Assembly: GCA_934699095.1 (NCBI GenBank)
Contig: CAKUVI010000006.1
Location: forward strand, 62,001 to 126,000
Reading direction: 5' to 3'
DNA length: 64,000 nucleotides
Source of the DNA: an uncultured Bacteroidales bacterium
Lineage (GTDB): Bacteria; Bacteroidota; Bacteroidia; Bacteroidales; WCHB1-69
The notes under the pieces are model-generated. The model saw nothing but the letters and a program-made list of their open reading frames with translations. It ran no database searches and had not been told where the DNA came from. The first letter of the stretch is position 1. Each line of letters opens with the position of its first letter. This document shows positions 8,681-17,779 of the stretch, piece after piece. The translations under genes were made by a program, and so were the position numbers.

Positions 8681-9910
8681 ATGGAACAATACGATAAAAA
8701 CAGAGATATTTCAATTGACGACTTCGATTATGACCTGCCAGAAGAAAGGATAGCTTTTTTTCCGGCAGAGCGGCGCGACAGCTCCAAGTTGCTGGTATAT
8801 GACAAGAGCAGTCAGAAGATAACTGATGCCCATTTCAGCTCACTTCCAGACTATCTCGGAGATGGCGACATCATAGTGTTCAACGACTCAAAGGTTATTC
8901 ACGCACGACTTCTCGTTCACAACGACACGGGCGCTGCGATAGAGATATTCTGTCTGGAACCGCTCCGCCCTTCAGACGACCCTGCCGTTGCATTTTCACT
9001 TTCCGGATGTGTGACATGGAAGTGTATGGTCGGAAATGCACGTAAGTGGAAGCGCCCGCTCACAATCAACGTGCCGGTTAATGGCAAGGAAATTGTTGTC
9101 ACGGCGGTCAAAGAACAGGCAGAGGAGGGCGTCTTCGAAGTCACATTCTCATGGGAAGACACTTCGGTCTCTTTTGCCGAATGGATTGAGTGTTACGGAA
9201 AGATTCCCTTGCCCCCATACATACGCAGGAGCGCCGACGAAAATGATACTGTACGCTACCAGACTGTCTATGCCAAGTTCGACGGCTCGGTGGCGGCCCC
9301 TACAGCAGGCCTGCATTTCACCCCGGAACTCATCTCAAAGTTGAAGGACAATGGGGTTCAAACCGAATACGTCACACTGCACGTTGGCGCTGGCACCTTC
9401 AAGCCTGTTTCTTCCGAAACGATTGGCGGACATTATATGCATGATGAAAAAATCCTGATAACCAGGACATTGGTTGTCAACCTCTTGAAAAACACAGATA
9501 AGAGGCTGGTTGCTGTTGGTACCACCGTTACCAGATCCTTGGAGTCGTTGTTTATTGTTGGCGCAAAACTGCATCTGGGGCTGGACAATCCGTTAAGCGT
9601 TGGACAATGGGAGTTCTACGATAACCCGAAGTTCGGGAATGTTTCCAAAGAAGAGTCTCTCAGGGCAATTGTCAACCATCTTGATTCGATAGGTGAGGAT
9701 GTGCTTCACGCCGAGACCCGCCTGATCATCCTTCCAACTTTCACAAGGCACATTGTTGACGGGCTGATTACAAATTTTCACCAGCCGAAAAGCACACTCC
9801 TGCTCCTGATTTCGGATTTCGTCGGTGACAAATGGAGAGACATATACAGTCATGCGCTTGCAAACGGATATAGATTTCTGAGTTATGGCGACGCCAATCT
9901 CTATCTGTGA
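8681..9910 (+). CDS. queA: S-adenosylmethionine:tRNA ribosyltransferase-isomerase QueA
   Basis: QueA transfers and isomerises the ribosyl group of SAM onto preQ1 in tRNA, giving epoxyqueuosine at the wobble position. Family marks include the N-terminal DYDLPEERIAFFPAERRDSS, IVFNDSKVIHARL near residue 70, AAPTAGLHFT in the middle, THVGAGTF-like TLHVGAGTFKPV, and NFHQPKSTLL near the end. At 409 residues it is longer than the ~350 of E. coli, as in other Bacteroidetes copies. It is the last gene of the block starting at tig; AT-rich DNA follows. No preQ1 riboswitch is seen because it lies inside an operon. Confidence 0.93.
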   Translation: MEQYDKNRDISIDDFDYDLPEERIAFFPAERRDSSKLLVYDKSSQKITDAHFSSLPDYLGDGDIIVFNDSKVIHARLLVHNDTGAAIEIFCLEPLRPSDDPAVAFSLSGCVTWKCMVGNARKWKRPLTINVPVNGKEIVVTAVKEQAEEGVFEVTFSWEDTSVSFAEWIECYGKIPLPPYIRRSADENDTVRYQTVYAKFDGSVAAPTAGLHFTPELISKLKDNGVQTEYVTLHVGAGTFKPVSSETIGGHYMHDEKILITRTLVVNLLKNTDKRLVAVGTTVTRSLESLFIVGAKLHLGLDNPLSVGQWEFYDNPKFGNVSKEESLRAIVNHLDSIGEDVLHAETRLIILPTFTRHIVDGLITNFHQPKSTLLLLISDFVGDKWRDIYSHALANGYRFLSYGDANLYL

Positions 9911-9953
9911 TCCGGCCGCTTTCCATATATACAAAATTTAAAATAAATAAATG

Positions 9954-9984
9954 TTGCTATTTAGCAAAAAAAATGCTACTTTTG
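9954..9984 (+). promoter_or_regulatory. Promoter of the PpiD-like chaperone gene
   Basis: -33 TTG at 9954-9956 and -7 TACTTTTG at 9977-9984 with a 20-base spacer match the Bacteroidetes consensus. The ATG follows 47 bases downstream. Confidence 0.65.
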
Positions 9985-10031
9985 CACGCTTTTTTTGAAT
10001 AATAAAAATAACTAAATAAATATCATAATCT

Positions 10032-12194
10032 ATGGCAGCAATAGGCTCAATTCGTAAGCACGGTGTGCTTTTAATGGTGATTATAGGTCTTGCCCTTTTA
10101 GCGTTTATATTGGGAGACCTTTCCAACGTTACGAGAACTTTTTCCAACAAGAACACAATGGCCAAAATCGATGGTAAGAAGTTGGATCAGGTTTACAGCA
10201 AGCAATATGAGGAGAACACCGCCCTCATGAAACTGTTGCAAAACAAAAGTTCTTTTGAAGACAATGAGACTTATCAAATTCATGAGATGACATGGCAGCA
10301 GCTTCTCCAAGACCAGACAATTGACAAGCAACTGGAGAAATTGGGTATGTCATACAGCCCTCAAATGATCGAGGATTTCAATGAAAACCTCAAGGCATCT
10401 CTGAGCACAAAACAACCTAACCAGTTCATCGCTCAGTTCGCACAGGCACTTGCCCAGAACTATGGTCCTGAGAATGCGATGGCCATCATTTCAAATATCG
10501 ACAATTATGCCAATCAGGAAGGCGCTCAGGATATCTACAACGCCTATCAGGCTCTGTTACGGTTCGCCCTCAGCGCAGAAAAATCCCAGAAATATTTCGC
10601 TCTGGCACAAAATTCTGTGAACTTCTCCGACAATTTGGCAAAAAAACTCGGGCAGGACAACACAATGGTGATGGCATCCGTGATGACAGTAAATCCTGAG
10701 CTCGCAGCATTCCAGAACCTGAAGGTTGATGTTCCCGAAAGCGAAATCAAAGAGTTCTACAAAAACCACAAAGCAGAGATGTTTGACCTCAAAGAGAGCA
10801 ACCGCGACATCAATGTTGCTGTGTTCCCTATTAATCCTACTGCTGCTGACCTCAAAGACATTGAAGACAGCGTAAGAGCAGACTTCGCTCTTTTCCAACA
10901 GTCTTCTTTGGCTGAATTCGCCACTTCCAAGGGCGTGGGATTTGTTGACAGTACCTATTACAAGGAATCAGACATCACTCTTCCCGAACTTGACAGCCTC
11001 ATCTTCAAGACAGCTGTCGGAAGCTTCATAGAACCTTTCTCATACGAGAATGTGAAATGGTATTATGGCAAGGTGTTCGGCTCAGCTCTCCGTCCTGACT
11101 CAGTGCTCGTGGCCACCATCGAGCTCCCATTCAAGACAGCCCAATACAAAGAGGCTCCATATTCAAAAAAAGAAGCCCGTCTTTTGGCCGACAGTCTGCG
11201 TCAGGTCATCACATCTGGACAGTCTTCAATCTTTGCACTCCAGCCGAACTACCTCTATGGTCGTGAGCAGGGTGACACAACATTCTGGATTCCTGAACGC
11301 GGCACAATGCCGGAACTCTACAATAACCTTCTCACAACACCTGATGGTGGCGTCTATGTTTACAAAGCTCCAAACGGATACATTGTGTTCCAGGCTTTGA
11401 ACCGCACTGCCCCAGTTGAAAAACGCCAGTTTGTACTCTACGATCGCGATATCACTGCTTCCGAGGCAACCGTTAAGAACCTCCGCTCACAAGCCAATGA
11501 ATTCGCCGCTTCCGTGACAAATAATGAGGAACTTGTGGCTAAAGCCCAAAAACAAGGTATTCAAGTTGTGAACGGTGAGCGTGTTACATCAATGGCCGCT
11601 AACATAGGTCAACTCCCTTCATGCCGCGACATCGTAAGCTGGTCTTTCGGTGATGACGTTAAAAAAGACGCCATCTCTGATGTGTTCAATGTTGACAGAA
11701 TGTATTTTGCCGTTGCTTCTGTTGCGAAGGTAAGAGAGCAGGGCGAACAGAAATACAAGGATGTGAAGGATGAAATCAAGACCATCCTCGAACGCAGTGC
11801 AAAAGTTGAAAAGGTGGCAGAGCAACTTAACAACGACCTCAAGTCAGGCAATATCCAAACTGTCGCCTCTAAATACGGTGTAAGCGTCTCCGACAGCGTT
11901 GTGCTGAGTTTTGCAGGCGACTACTACATGAACCGTGGCGTTGACGGAAAGGCCATCGGCAAAATATTCAACCTCCCTGTAAACAAACCGACAGCAGTGA
12001 GCGGCAACAATTTTGCATACGTTGTGAATGTTGTTGAGAACCGTCCGGCACAAAGCACCGACAACATAATGCTTCAGAAGAACTACCTGCAGAATGCAGT
12101 GCTTGGCAGAGAGCGCAATGAGGGAACTCTTCTCAACTATCTCACATCAAAGGTAAAGGTTATCGACAACCGCGTCAGATTCTACCAAAAATAA
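10032..12194 (+). CDS. SurA/PpiD-type peptidyl-prolyl isomerase chaperone
   Basis: This 720-residue protein is a membrane-anchored periplasmic foldase. A single N-terminal TM segment (about residues 10-30, HGVLLMVIIGLALLAFILGD) is followed by a long helical SurA_N-type region and a weak parvulin-like region in the middle. The second half is rich in Lys/Glu helices. Length and plan match the 700-residue SurA N-terminal domain proteins annotated as PpiD in Bacteroidetes. It has its own promoter and terminator and is monocistronic. Isomerase activity is not assured, since the parvulin core is poorly conserved. Confidence 0.82.
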   Translation: MAAIGSIRKHGVLLMVIIGLALLAFILGDLSNVTRTFSNKNTMAKIDGKKLDQVYSKQYEENTALMKLLQNKSSFEDNETYQIHEMTWQQLLQDQTIDKQLEKLGMSYSPQMIEDFNENLKASLSTKQPNQFIAQFAQALAQNYGPENAMAIISNIDNYANQEGAQDIYNAYQALLRFALSAEKSQKYFALAQNSVNFSDNLAKKLGQDNTMVMASVMTVNPELAAFQNLKVDVPESEIKEFYKNHKAEMFDLKESNRDINVAVFPINPTAADLKDIEDSVRADFALFQQSSLAEFATSKGVGFVDSTYYKESDITLPELDSLIFKTAVGSFIEPFSYENVKWYYGKVFGSALRPDSVLVATIELPFKTAQYKEAPYSKKEARLLADSLRQVITSGQSSIFALQPNYLYGREQGDTTFWIPERGTMPELYNNLLTTPDGGVYVYKAPNGYIVFQALNRTAPVEKRQFVLYDRDITASEATVKNLRSQANEFAASVTNNEELVAKAQKQGIQVVNGERVTSMAANIGQLPSCRDIVSWSFGDDVKKDAISDVFNVDRMYFAVASVAKVREQGEQKYKDVKDEIKTILERSAKVEKVAEQLNNDLKSGNIQTVASKYGVSVSDSVVLSFAGDYYMNRGVDGKAIGKIFNLPVNKPTAVSGNNFAYVVNVVENRPAQSTDNIMLQKNYLQNAVLGRERNEGTLLNYLTSKVKVIDNRVRFYQK

Positions 12195-12226
12195 TCAACA
12201 ATATACAGAATAGTAATAATACAAGA

Positions 12227-12261
12227 AAAGGATGCACCAAACGATGCATCCTTTCTTTTTT
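12227..12261 (+). terminator. Intrinsic terminator after the PpiD-like gene
   Basis: Perfect 10-base stem AAAGGATGCA (12227-12236) with TGCATCCTTT (12245-12254), eight-base loop, followed by CTTTTTT. Confidence 0.85.
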
Positions 12262-12301
12262 GCCCGATGTGTATGGAGGCAACCGCGGTTACGTCCTTGC
12301 C

Positions 12302-12331
12302 GTAGAGACGCGAGCCATGGCACGTCTCTAC
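12302..12331. repeat. REP-like palindromic element
   Basis: GTAGAGACG at 12302-12310 pairs perfectly with CGTCTCTAC at 12323-12331, and the loop itself contains the palindrome GCCATGGC (12314-12321). Elements with this GTAGAGACG arm are, from memory, dispersed intergenic repeats in Bacteroidetes and Cyanobacteria. The remainder of the 12262-12532 gap is AT-rich DNA without a gene I can support. Confidence 0.55.
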
Positions 12332-12508
12332 AAATATTGTTGCAATTAATCCTACGTTTTTGTTATACCAATGATTGTACCTAGTGCTTTGAATGATCAA
12401 TTGTTTAATGTTTACGACTAAATAAATTCCCTTAGGGTTTTTGCCAACATTGTGGTTTTTGTGTCGTATTTTTGTTGAGTGGAGATAAAAAATATTAATC
12501 TGCGAATA

Positions 12509-12540
12509 TTGCCAATAATATAAAAAAAAGAGTATATTTG
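12509..12540 (+). promoter_or_regulatory. Promoter of the 2-oxoacid:ferredoxin oxidoreductase operon
   Basis: -7 TATATTTG at 12533-12540 and TTG at 12509-12511 (21-base spacer). The leader to the ATG at 12608 is about 60 bases and AT-rich. Confidence 0.6.
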
Positions 12541-12607
12541 CAGATTGTTTAGAGAAAGATTCAAACAACAAAAAATCAATAAAATAACTAACAAAATTTT
12601 AAGAATT

Positions 12608-12838
12608 ATGGCATTTAAAGGAGCTTTAGTTATCGACACTGAGAAGTGTAAAGGTTGTGCCGTGTGCATAACCGGTTGTCCTCAAGATCCTAAGTGCATA
12701 GGCCTTTCAAAGAAGGTGAATGCCAAGGGTTACAACTATTTGGAAATGACAAATCCAGACTCATGTATAGGCTGCGCCAGCTGCGCTGTCATCTGTCCAG
12801 ACGGAGTCATAGAGGTTTATCGCGCCAAGGTTGACTAA
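12608..12838 (+). CDS. 2-oxoacid:ferredoxin oxidoreductase, delta (ferredoxin) subunit
   Basis: This 76-residue 2x[4Fe-4S] ferredoxin has two complete cluster motifs: Cys14, 17, 20, 24 and Cys53, 56, 59, 63, each ending Cys-Pro. It is the electron-accepting subunit of the enzyme encoded by the next three genes. I place the start at the ATG at 12608. The frame extends upstream to 12545, but that stretch is leader sequence just downstream of the promoter and encodes a Lys/Asn-rich, non-conserved run. The order delta-alpha-beta-gamma matches the KorDABC/VorDABC arrangement. Confidence 0.92.
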   Translation: MAFKGALVIDTEKCKGCAVCITGCPQDPKCIGLSKKVNAKGYNYLEMTNPDSCIGCASCAVICPDGVIEVYRAKVD

Positions 12839-12893
12839 TCAAGGGCAAAAGTATTTCGGATTATTAACAACAATTAATTAAAACATTATTAAA

Positions 12894-13988
12894 ATGGCAA
12901 AAGAATTAGTATTAATGAAGGGAAACCAAGCCATTGCAGAAGCTGCGATCCGTTGCGGTGCAGATGGTTACTTCGGTTATCCTATTACGCCGCAGTCAGA
13001 GGTTTTGGAGCATTTGATGGCGGAGAGACCATACGATGAGAATTCCCCAGCTTATACAGGAATGACAATTCTTCAAGCAGAGAGTGAATTGGCATCAATC
13101 AATATGGTGTATGCTGGTGCTGCAGCAGGCAAGCGCGTCATGACATCATCATCATCCCCCGGCTTCTCTTTGATGCAAGAGGGCTTGTCATACATCGCAG
13201 GCGCAGAGCTTCCTGCAGTGTGCGTCAACGTCGTACGCGGCGGCCCTGGCCTCGGAACCATCCAACCTTCACAGTCTGACTATTTCCAGACCACCAAGGG
13301 CGGCGGTCACGGCGACTACCGTCTCATCACCCTCGCTCCGGCAACCGTTCAGGAAATGTACGATTTCGTTGAGCTCGGTTTCGACTTGGCTTTCAAATAC
13401 CGCAATCCGGTCGCAATCCTCTCTGACGGTGTGATCGGCCAGGTTATGGAAAAAGTAATGGTTGACGACTACAAACCACGCTGGACAAACGAATATATCG
13501 AAGAACATTGCCCTTGGGCTGCAACAGGTCATCGTTCAACAGGCAAGCACAGAATCGTGACTTCACTCGAACTTGAGGCACTCAAACAAGAGGCTATCAA
13601 CGACCGCATCCAGGCAAAATACAGAAAATGCGAGGAAGAAGACACACGCTACGAAGCAATCCAATGCGAGGATGCCGAATATCTGTTCGTGGCTTATGGT
13701 TCAGCTGCCCGTATCTGCATGAAATCAATGGAATTGGCCCGCGCTGAGGGTATCAAGGTCGGCCTCATCCGCCCAATCACACTTTGGCCCTTCCCGACCA
13801 AAGCTATCAAGGAAATCGGCGGCCGCATGAAGAAAATCTTGAGCGTTGAAATGAATGCCGGACAGATGATCGAAGATGTGAGAATGGCTGTTGACTGCAA
13901 TGTTCCCGTTGAACACTACGGTCGTTACGGTGGCGTTATCCCAACACCGGTAGAAATTCTCGATGCTTTGAAAAAAATGATTAAATAA
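12894..13988 (+). CDS. 2-oxoacid:ferredoxin oxidoreductase, alpha subunit (KorA/VorB type)
   Basis: The alpha subunit of the TPP-dependent oxidoreductase oxidises 2-oxoacids to acyl-CoA and CO2 with reduction of ferredoxin, or runs in reverse. The 364-residue protein begins with the pyrimidine-binding domain (GNQAIAEAAIRCGADGYFGYPITPQSE) and contains the Gly-rich SSSPGFSLMQEG and RGGPGLGTIQPSQSDYFQ segments characteristic of the family. A transketolase C-terminal-like domain ends the chain. Whether the substrate is 2-oxoglutarate or branched-chain 2-oxoacids cannot be settled by eye. It is cotranscribed with the beta and gamma genes with short gaps. Confidence 0.92.
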   Translation: MAKELVLMKGNQAIAEAAIRCGADGYFGYPITPQSEVLEHLMAERPYDENSPAYTGMTILQAESELASINMVYAGAAAGKRVMTSSSSPGFSLMQEGLSYIAGAELPAVCVNVVRGGPGLGTIQPSQSDYFQTTKGGGHGDYRLITLAPATVQEMYDFVELGFDLAFKYRNPVAILSDGVIGQVMEKVMVDDYKPRWTNEYIEEHCPWAATGHRSTGKHRIVTSLELEALKQEAINDRIQAKYRKCEEEDTRYEAIQCEDAEYLFVAYGSAARICMKSMELARAEGIKVGLIRPITLWPFPTKAIKEIGGRMKKILSVEMNAGQMIEDVRMAVDCNVPVEHYGRYGGVIPTPVEILDALKKMIK

Positions 13989-14006
13989 TTTAAAGTTTTT
14001 GAAACA

Positions 14007-14849
14007 ATGACAAGAGAAGATATAATTAAACCCGAAAATTTGGTGTATAAACGCACTCCCGTCCTCACGGATGCCACAATGCACTATTGTCCAGGCTGCG
14101 GTCACGGTGTTGTTCACAGAATCATCGCCGAGGTGATCGAAGAGATGGGCATCCAGAACAATGTCATCGGTATCTCACCGGTAGGATGTTCTGTTTTGGC
14201 TTACAACTATTTTGATGTTGACTTCGTGGAAGCAGCTCACGGCAGAGCCCCTGCCTGCGCTTCTGCCATCAAACGTCTCCGTCCCGACACATTCGTGTTC
14301 TCTTATCAGGGCGATGGCGACTTGGCATCAATCGGCTGCGCCGAGGTAATGCACGCATGCAACCGCGGTGAGAATATCACCATGATATTCATCAACAACG
14401 GTATCTATGGTATGACCGGCGGTCAGATGGCTCCTACTACCCTCGAAGGTATGGAAACCGTCACCTGCCCTTACGGCCGTGATCCGAAAATCATGGGACA
14501 CACCATGCGTATCACAGAGATGCTGGCTCAACTCCCTGGCACATACTATGTTACCCGTCAGGCTGTTTACACACCGGCAGCTGCCCGCAGATGCAAGAAG
14601 GCTATCCGCATGGCTTTCGAAAACCAAAAACTCAACAAGGGCGTTTCTTTCGTGGAAGTTACCTCTAACTGTAACTCCGGCTGGAAGATGACACCTGTTC
14701 AAGCCAATAAATGGATGGAAGAGAACACCCTTAAGTTCTTCCCACTCGGTGATATGAAAGTTGACGGCAAATACGATCCTAAGTTCATCGAACGCGTCGG
14801 CACATTCGACCAACCGAATGAAACCATCTTTTCATTGAGAAAAAAATAA
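14007..14849 (+). CDS. 2-oxoacid:ferredoxin oxidoreductase, beta (TPP-binding) subunit
   Basis: The 280-residue beta subunit carries the thiamine pyrophosphate site: YCPGCGHG near residue 29 at the start, and the TPP/Mg motif GDGDLASIG followed by NNGIYGMTGGQ. It acts with the alpha and gamma subunits and the small ferredoxin. The Cys in CPGCGHG are family features rather than a full cluster motif. The length is normal. It begins 18 bases after the alpha subunit stop. Confidence 0.93.
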   Translation: MTREDIIKPENLVYKRTPVLTDATMHYCPGCGHGVVHRIIAEVIEEMGIQNNVIGISPVGCSVLAYNYFDVDFVEAAHGRAPACASAIKRLRPDTFVFSYQGDGDLASIGCAEVMHACNRGENITMIFINNGIYGMTGGQMAPTTLEGMETVTCPYGRDPKIMGHTMRITEMLAQLPGTYYVTRQAVYTPAAARRCKKAIRMAFENQKLNKGVSFVEVTSNCNSGWKMTPVQANKWMEENTLKFFPLGDMKVDGKYDPKFIERVGTFDQPNETIFSLRKK

Positions 14850-14870
14850 TTCACTAAAATCCTTAAGAAA

Positions 14871-15422
14871 ATGACTGAAGAAATCATTATAGCAGGCTTT
14901 GGCGGACAGGGAGTGCTCTCAATGGGTAAGATTCTCGCTTACGCCGGCATCATGCAAGATAAAGAAGTGAGCTGGTTGCCTTCTTACGGTCCTGAAATGC
15001 GCGGCGGCACATCAAATGTCACCGTCATCATCAGCGATGAACGCATCTGCTCCCCTTATTTGAACCAATTCGACACAGCCATCATCCTTAACCAACAGTC
15101 AATGGATAAGTTTGAATCAGCTGTTAAACCTGGCGGTCTCTTGATTTATGACCCTAACGGTATCACAAACCACCCGACCCGCAAGGACATCAACATCTAC
15201 CAAGTGGCAGCCGCAGACAAGGCTAACGAGATGGGTATCAGCAAACTGTTCAACATGATCGTGTTGGGCGGCTTCCTGAAAGTTAAACCTCTTGTTACCC
15301 CTGAAATGTTGCACAAAGGCCTGGAGAAATCTCTCCCTGCCCGTCACCACGCCCTCATCCCTAAAAACGAAGAGGCCGTTGAAATCGGTAAACAATTGCT
15401 TAAACCTTACCACACTCTGTAA
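14871..15422 (+). CDS. 2-oxoacid:ferredoxin oxidoreductase, gamma subunit
   Basis: The 183-residue gamma subunit starts with IIIAGFGGQGVLSMGK, the family hallmark, and has SYGPEMRGGTSN near residue 40-50, which lines the CoA/active-site region. It completes the four-subunit enzyme. The gene is followed 18 bases after its stop by a strong terminator, which closes the operon. Confidence 0.93.
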   Translation: MTEEIIIAGFGGQGVLSMGKILAYAGIMQDKEVSWLPSYGPEMRGGTSNVTVIISDERICSPYLNQFDTAIILNQQSMDKFESAVKPGGLLIYDPNGITNHPTRKDINIYQVAAADKANEMGISKLFNMIVLGGFLKVKPLVTPEMLHKGLEKSLPARHHALIPKNEEAVEIGKQLLKPYHTL

Positions 15423-15440
15423 TACAGAGTCATAACTGAA

Positions 15441-15475
15441 GAAGCCTCCGCTGTACAACGGAGGCTTCTTTTATT
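15441..15475 (+). terminator. Intrinsic terminator of the oxidoreductase operon
   Basis: Perfect 10-base stem GAAGCCTCCG (15441-15450) with CGGAGGCTTC (15459-15468), eight-base loop, followed by TTTTATTTT. Confidence 0.9.
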
Positions 15476-15596
15476 TTGCCTATCTTGACCCGAAACAATG
15501 TATATACGCAAATCACCATGTGGCAGCCATAAAGATACACCGTTGAATAGTTGAAAATAATATTAAGGATATTCGGCGATTTTTTGGATTTAAAGA

Positions 15597-15627
15597 TTGA
15601 ATGTTAAATAAAAAAGTGCTATATTTG
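15597..15627 (+). promoter_or_regulatory. Promoter of the C10 protease/mnmA unit
   Basis: TTG at 15597-15599 and TATATTTG at 15620-15627, separated by 20 bases, precede the ATG at 15653 by 25 bases. Confidence 0.7.
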
Positions 15628-15652
15628 CACGTTTTTTTTATAAATATTTCGT

Positions 15653-17770
15653 ATGAAAAAACTCTCCTTATTAAGCATTATCCTGCTGTTTGCGGCGTTC
15701 GTGGCTTCCGCCCAGCGCGTCTCAGAATCTCAGGCATCTTTAGTGTGCAAGAATTTTCTCACAGAAAAAGGAAAAACTCCCGACTATCAGTTAAGAATAA
15801 CAGAAACTTTTACCCAAGAAAACGGCGAATCAGCTTTCTATAGATTCGATATTCCCGACGGGGGCTTCGTGATTGTTTCTGCCTCAAAAACAACTCCTCC
15901 AATCTTGGCCTACTCTTTGTCGAACAATTTTGAACTTATACCCCCGGTGCGTGACCTTTTTGAGCTTTATAAGGCTGAAATAGAACAGGCTGAAGCCAAC
16001 AAATGGGACGCCCGTGAAAAAGCTGCAGCTAACTGGAACCACTTCCTTGCCGATGAATTCAAAGCCAGGGACACTCGCGGCCTGACAGGCGGTCCGCTGC
16101 TTACAACCACTTGGGACCAAGGCCGTTACTATAATACCTACTGTCCTTGGGACGTCAATGCTGGTGCATACTACGACTACCGCGTGCCTAACGGATGTGT
16201 TGCCCTCGCATGCTCTCAACTTATAAACTACCACCGCTTCCCTGAAAGCGGTATCGGCGTGACCACCTACGTTCCTCAAGGCTATCCGAGACAGACCGTC
16301 TATTTCTACAAGCACAAATACAACTACGACGCCATGTGTGACCATCCGACCAACTATGCCAACGAAATCGCAAAGTTAGCCTACCACTTCGGAGTGGCCA
16401 TCCAAATGAACTACAACTACGACGGCTCCGGCGCCCAAAGTCAACAGGCCAAGGCAAAACTTCAATCCGTATTCAACTACGACCAAAGCATCACAACCTA
16501 TTATCGTGGCAACTACCTTGACACATTGGTGACTGAATTTATCGAAATGCTTAAAAATGAGATAAATAACAGACGTGTGGTTTATTACTCGGGCTGTAAC
16601 TCAAGTTATAATTCTTGTCACGCATACCTCCTTGACGGATATGATGAAAACGACCTTTTCAGCTTGAATTACGGATGGGGCGGCGCGTCAAACGGATACT
16701 ATGCGATTGATAACTTCGTTGCCGGTCCTACTCACTTTGACTTTGGCTCCGAAACTATTGTGAACATTTTTCCGTCAGGTGCTGTGGAACCGACTTATTG
16801 CCAGGGACATAAGCGCAATACAGCAAGCTTCGGATATGTTGCCGACGGCTCCCCAACAACTAAACCCTACCAGTCTAATCCCGATTGCTCTTGGATGGTA
16901 GCCGTGCCAGATGCTTATCAATATAACTTCAAATTCGACAGAATCGACCTTAATGAGGGCGACTATGTCACTATCTACAACGGCCCGACAGAGGAGAGCG
17001 GGGTTTTGGTGTCTCTCACAGGCTCTGAACTCCCTCAAAACAACAGCTTCAACGTCTCTGCCGACAGTGTTTTGATTACCTTCAAGGGAAATACCAACAA
17101 TACAGACCATTACGGCTTTTTGATATCCTATAGCTCAACTCTCCCCGCCCGAACATGCTCCGGCACAACTCAGGTTGAGAATGTATGGACCACCACAATC
17201 TCGGACGGCTCTCAAGACGGCGAGAATTATATGCCAGAAACTAATTGCACTTGGAACATCAGACACCAATATATCTCTGGCTATGCTTTTACATTCACAA
17301 AGTTTGACCTCGGATACGGTGATTTCGTTGATATCTATAATGCCGGAACCAACCCCGCAACTTTCTATAAACGTTTCGACATTAACAATGTGCCGGAAGG
17401 CGTATATAACGTGCCTTTCAAACGTATGCAAGTTAAGTTTGTGGCCGACAACTGGGATCAAAAAGACGGTTTTTCTCTCGGATATTATGCTTTGGCTGCA
17501 ATTGAAGATTACAACGGCTTGGAAGATCTTACCGTGTATCCGAACCCCGCAACCGACAATGTGAACATAGATTTTACAATGAACGAATCAGAAAAGGTTG
17601 TGCTCAGTCTGTTCGATATGACAGGAAAAATGCTTCGCAGCATGGATGCCCAAGCATTGAATGGCAGCAATCACGTTTCATTTGATGTTTCTGGTCTTGC
17701 AAATGGTATCTACGTTCTGGAAATCAATACTGAAAAAGGTAAATCAATAAGAAAAATAACTGTCCAATAG
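15653..17770 (+). CDS. Secreted C10 (streptopain-family) cysteine protease with two CUB domains and T9SS sorting domain
   Basis: A signal peptide (cut near Ala20) is followed by a Spi-type propeptide region and a C10 papain-like domain. The nucleophile is Cys182 in NGCVALACSQ, with His323 in SCHAYLLDGYD and Trp342 in LNYGWGG completing the site. Two CUB-like domains follow (roughly 380-500 and 505-620; each with a paired Cys and an Asp/Tyr core). The C-terminus is a T9SS type A domain starting at VYPNPATDNVNI and ending in a Lys-rich strand. Relatives include SpeB and the Porphyromonas/Prevotella interpain group. It is predicted to act outside the cell or on its surface. mnmA starts 9 bases downstream. 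Confidence 0.92.
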   Translation: MKKLSLLSIILLFAAFVASAQRVSESQASLVCKNFLTEKGKTPDYQLRITETFTQENGESAFYRFDIPDGGFVIVSASKTTPPILAYSLSNNFELIPPVRDLFELYKAEIEQAEANKWDAREKAAANWNHFLADEFKARDTRGLTGGPLLTTTWDQGRYYNTYCPWDVNAGAYYDYRVPNGCVALACSQLINYHRFPESGIGVTTYVPQGYPRQTVYFYKHKYNYDAMCDHPTNYANEIAKLAYHFGVAIQMNYNYDGSGAQSQQAKAKLQSVFNYDQSITTYYRGNYLDTLVTEFIEMLKNEINNRRVVYYSGCNSSYNSCHAYLLDGYDENDLFSLNYGWGGASNGYYAIDNFVAGPTHFDFGSETIVNIFPSGAVEPTYCQGHKRNTASFGYVADGSPTTKPYQSNPDCSWMVAVPDAYQYNFKFDRIDLNEGDYVTIYNGPTEESGVLVSLTGSELPQNNSFNVSADSVLITFKGNTNNTDHYGFLISYSSTLPARTCSGTTQVENVWTTTISDGSQDGENYMPETNCTWNIRHQYISGYAFTFTKFDLGYGDFVDIYNAGTNPATFYKRFDINNVPEGVYNVPFKRMQVKFVADNWDQKDGFSLGYYALAAIEDYNGLEDLTVYPNPATDNVNIDFTMNESEKVVLSLFDMTGKMLRSMDAQALNGSNHVSFDVSGLANGIYVLEINTEKGKSIRKITVQ

Positions 17771-17779
17771 TATTGCAAA

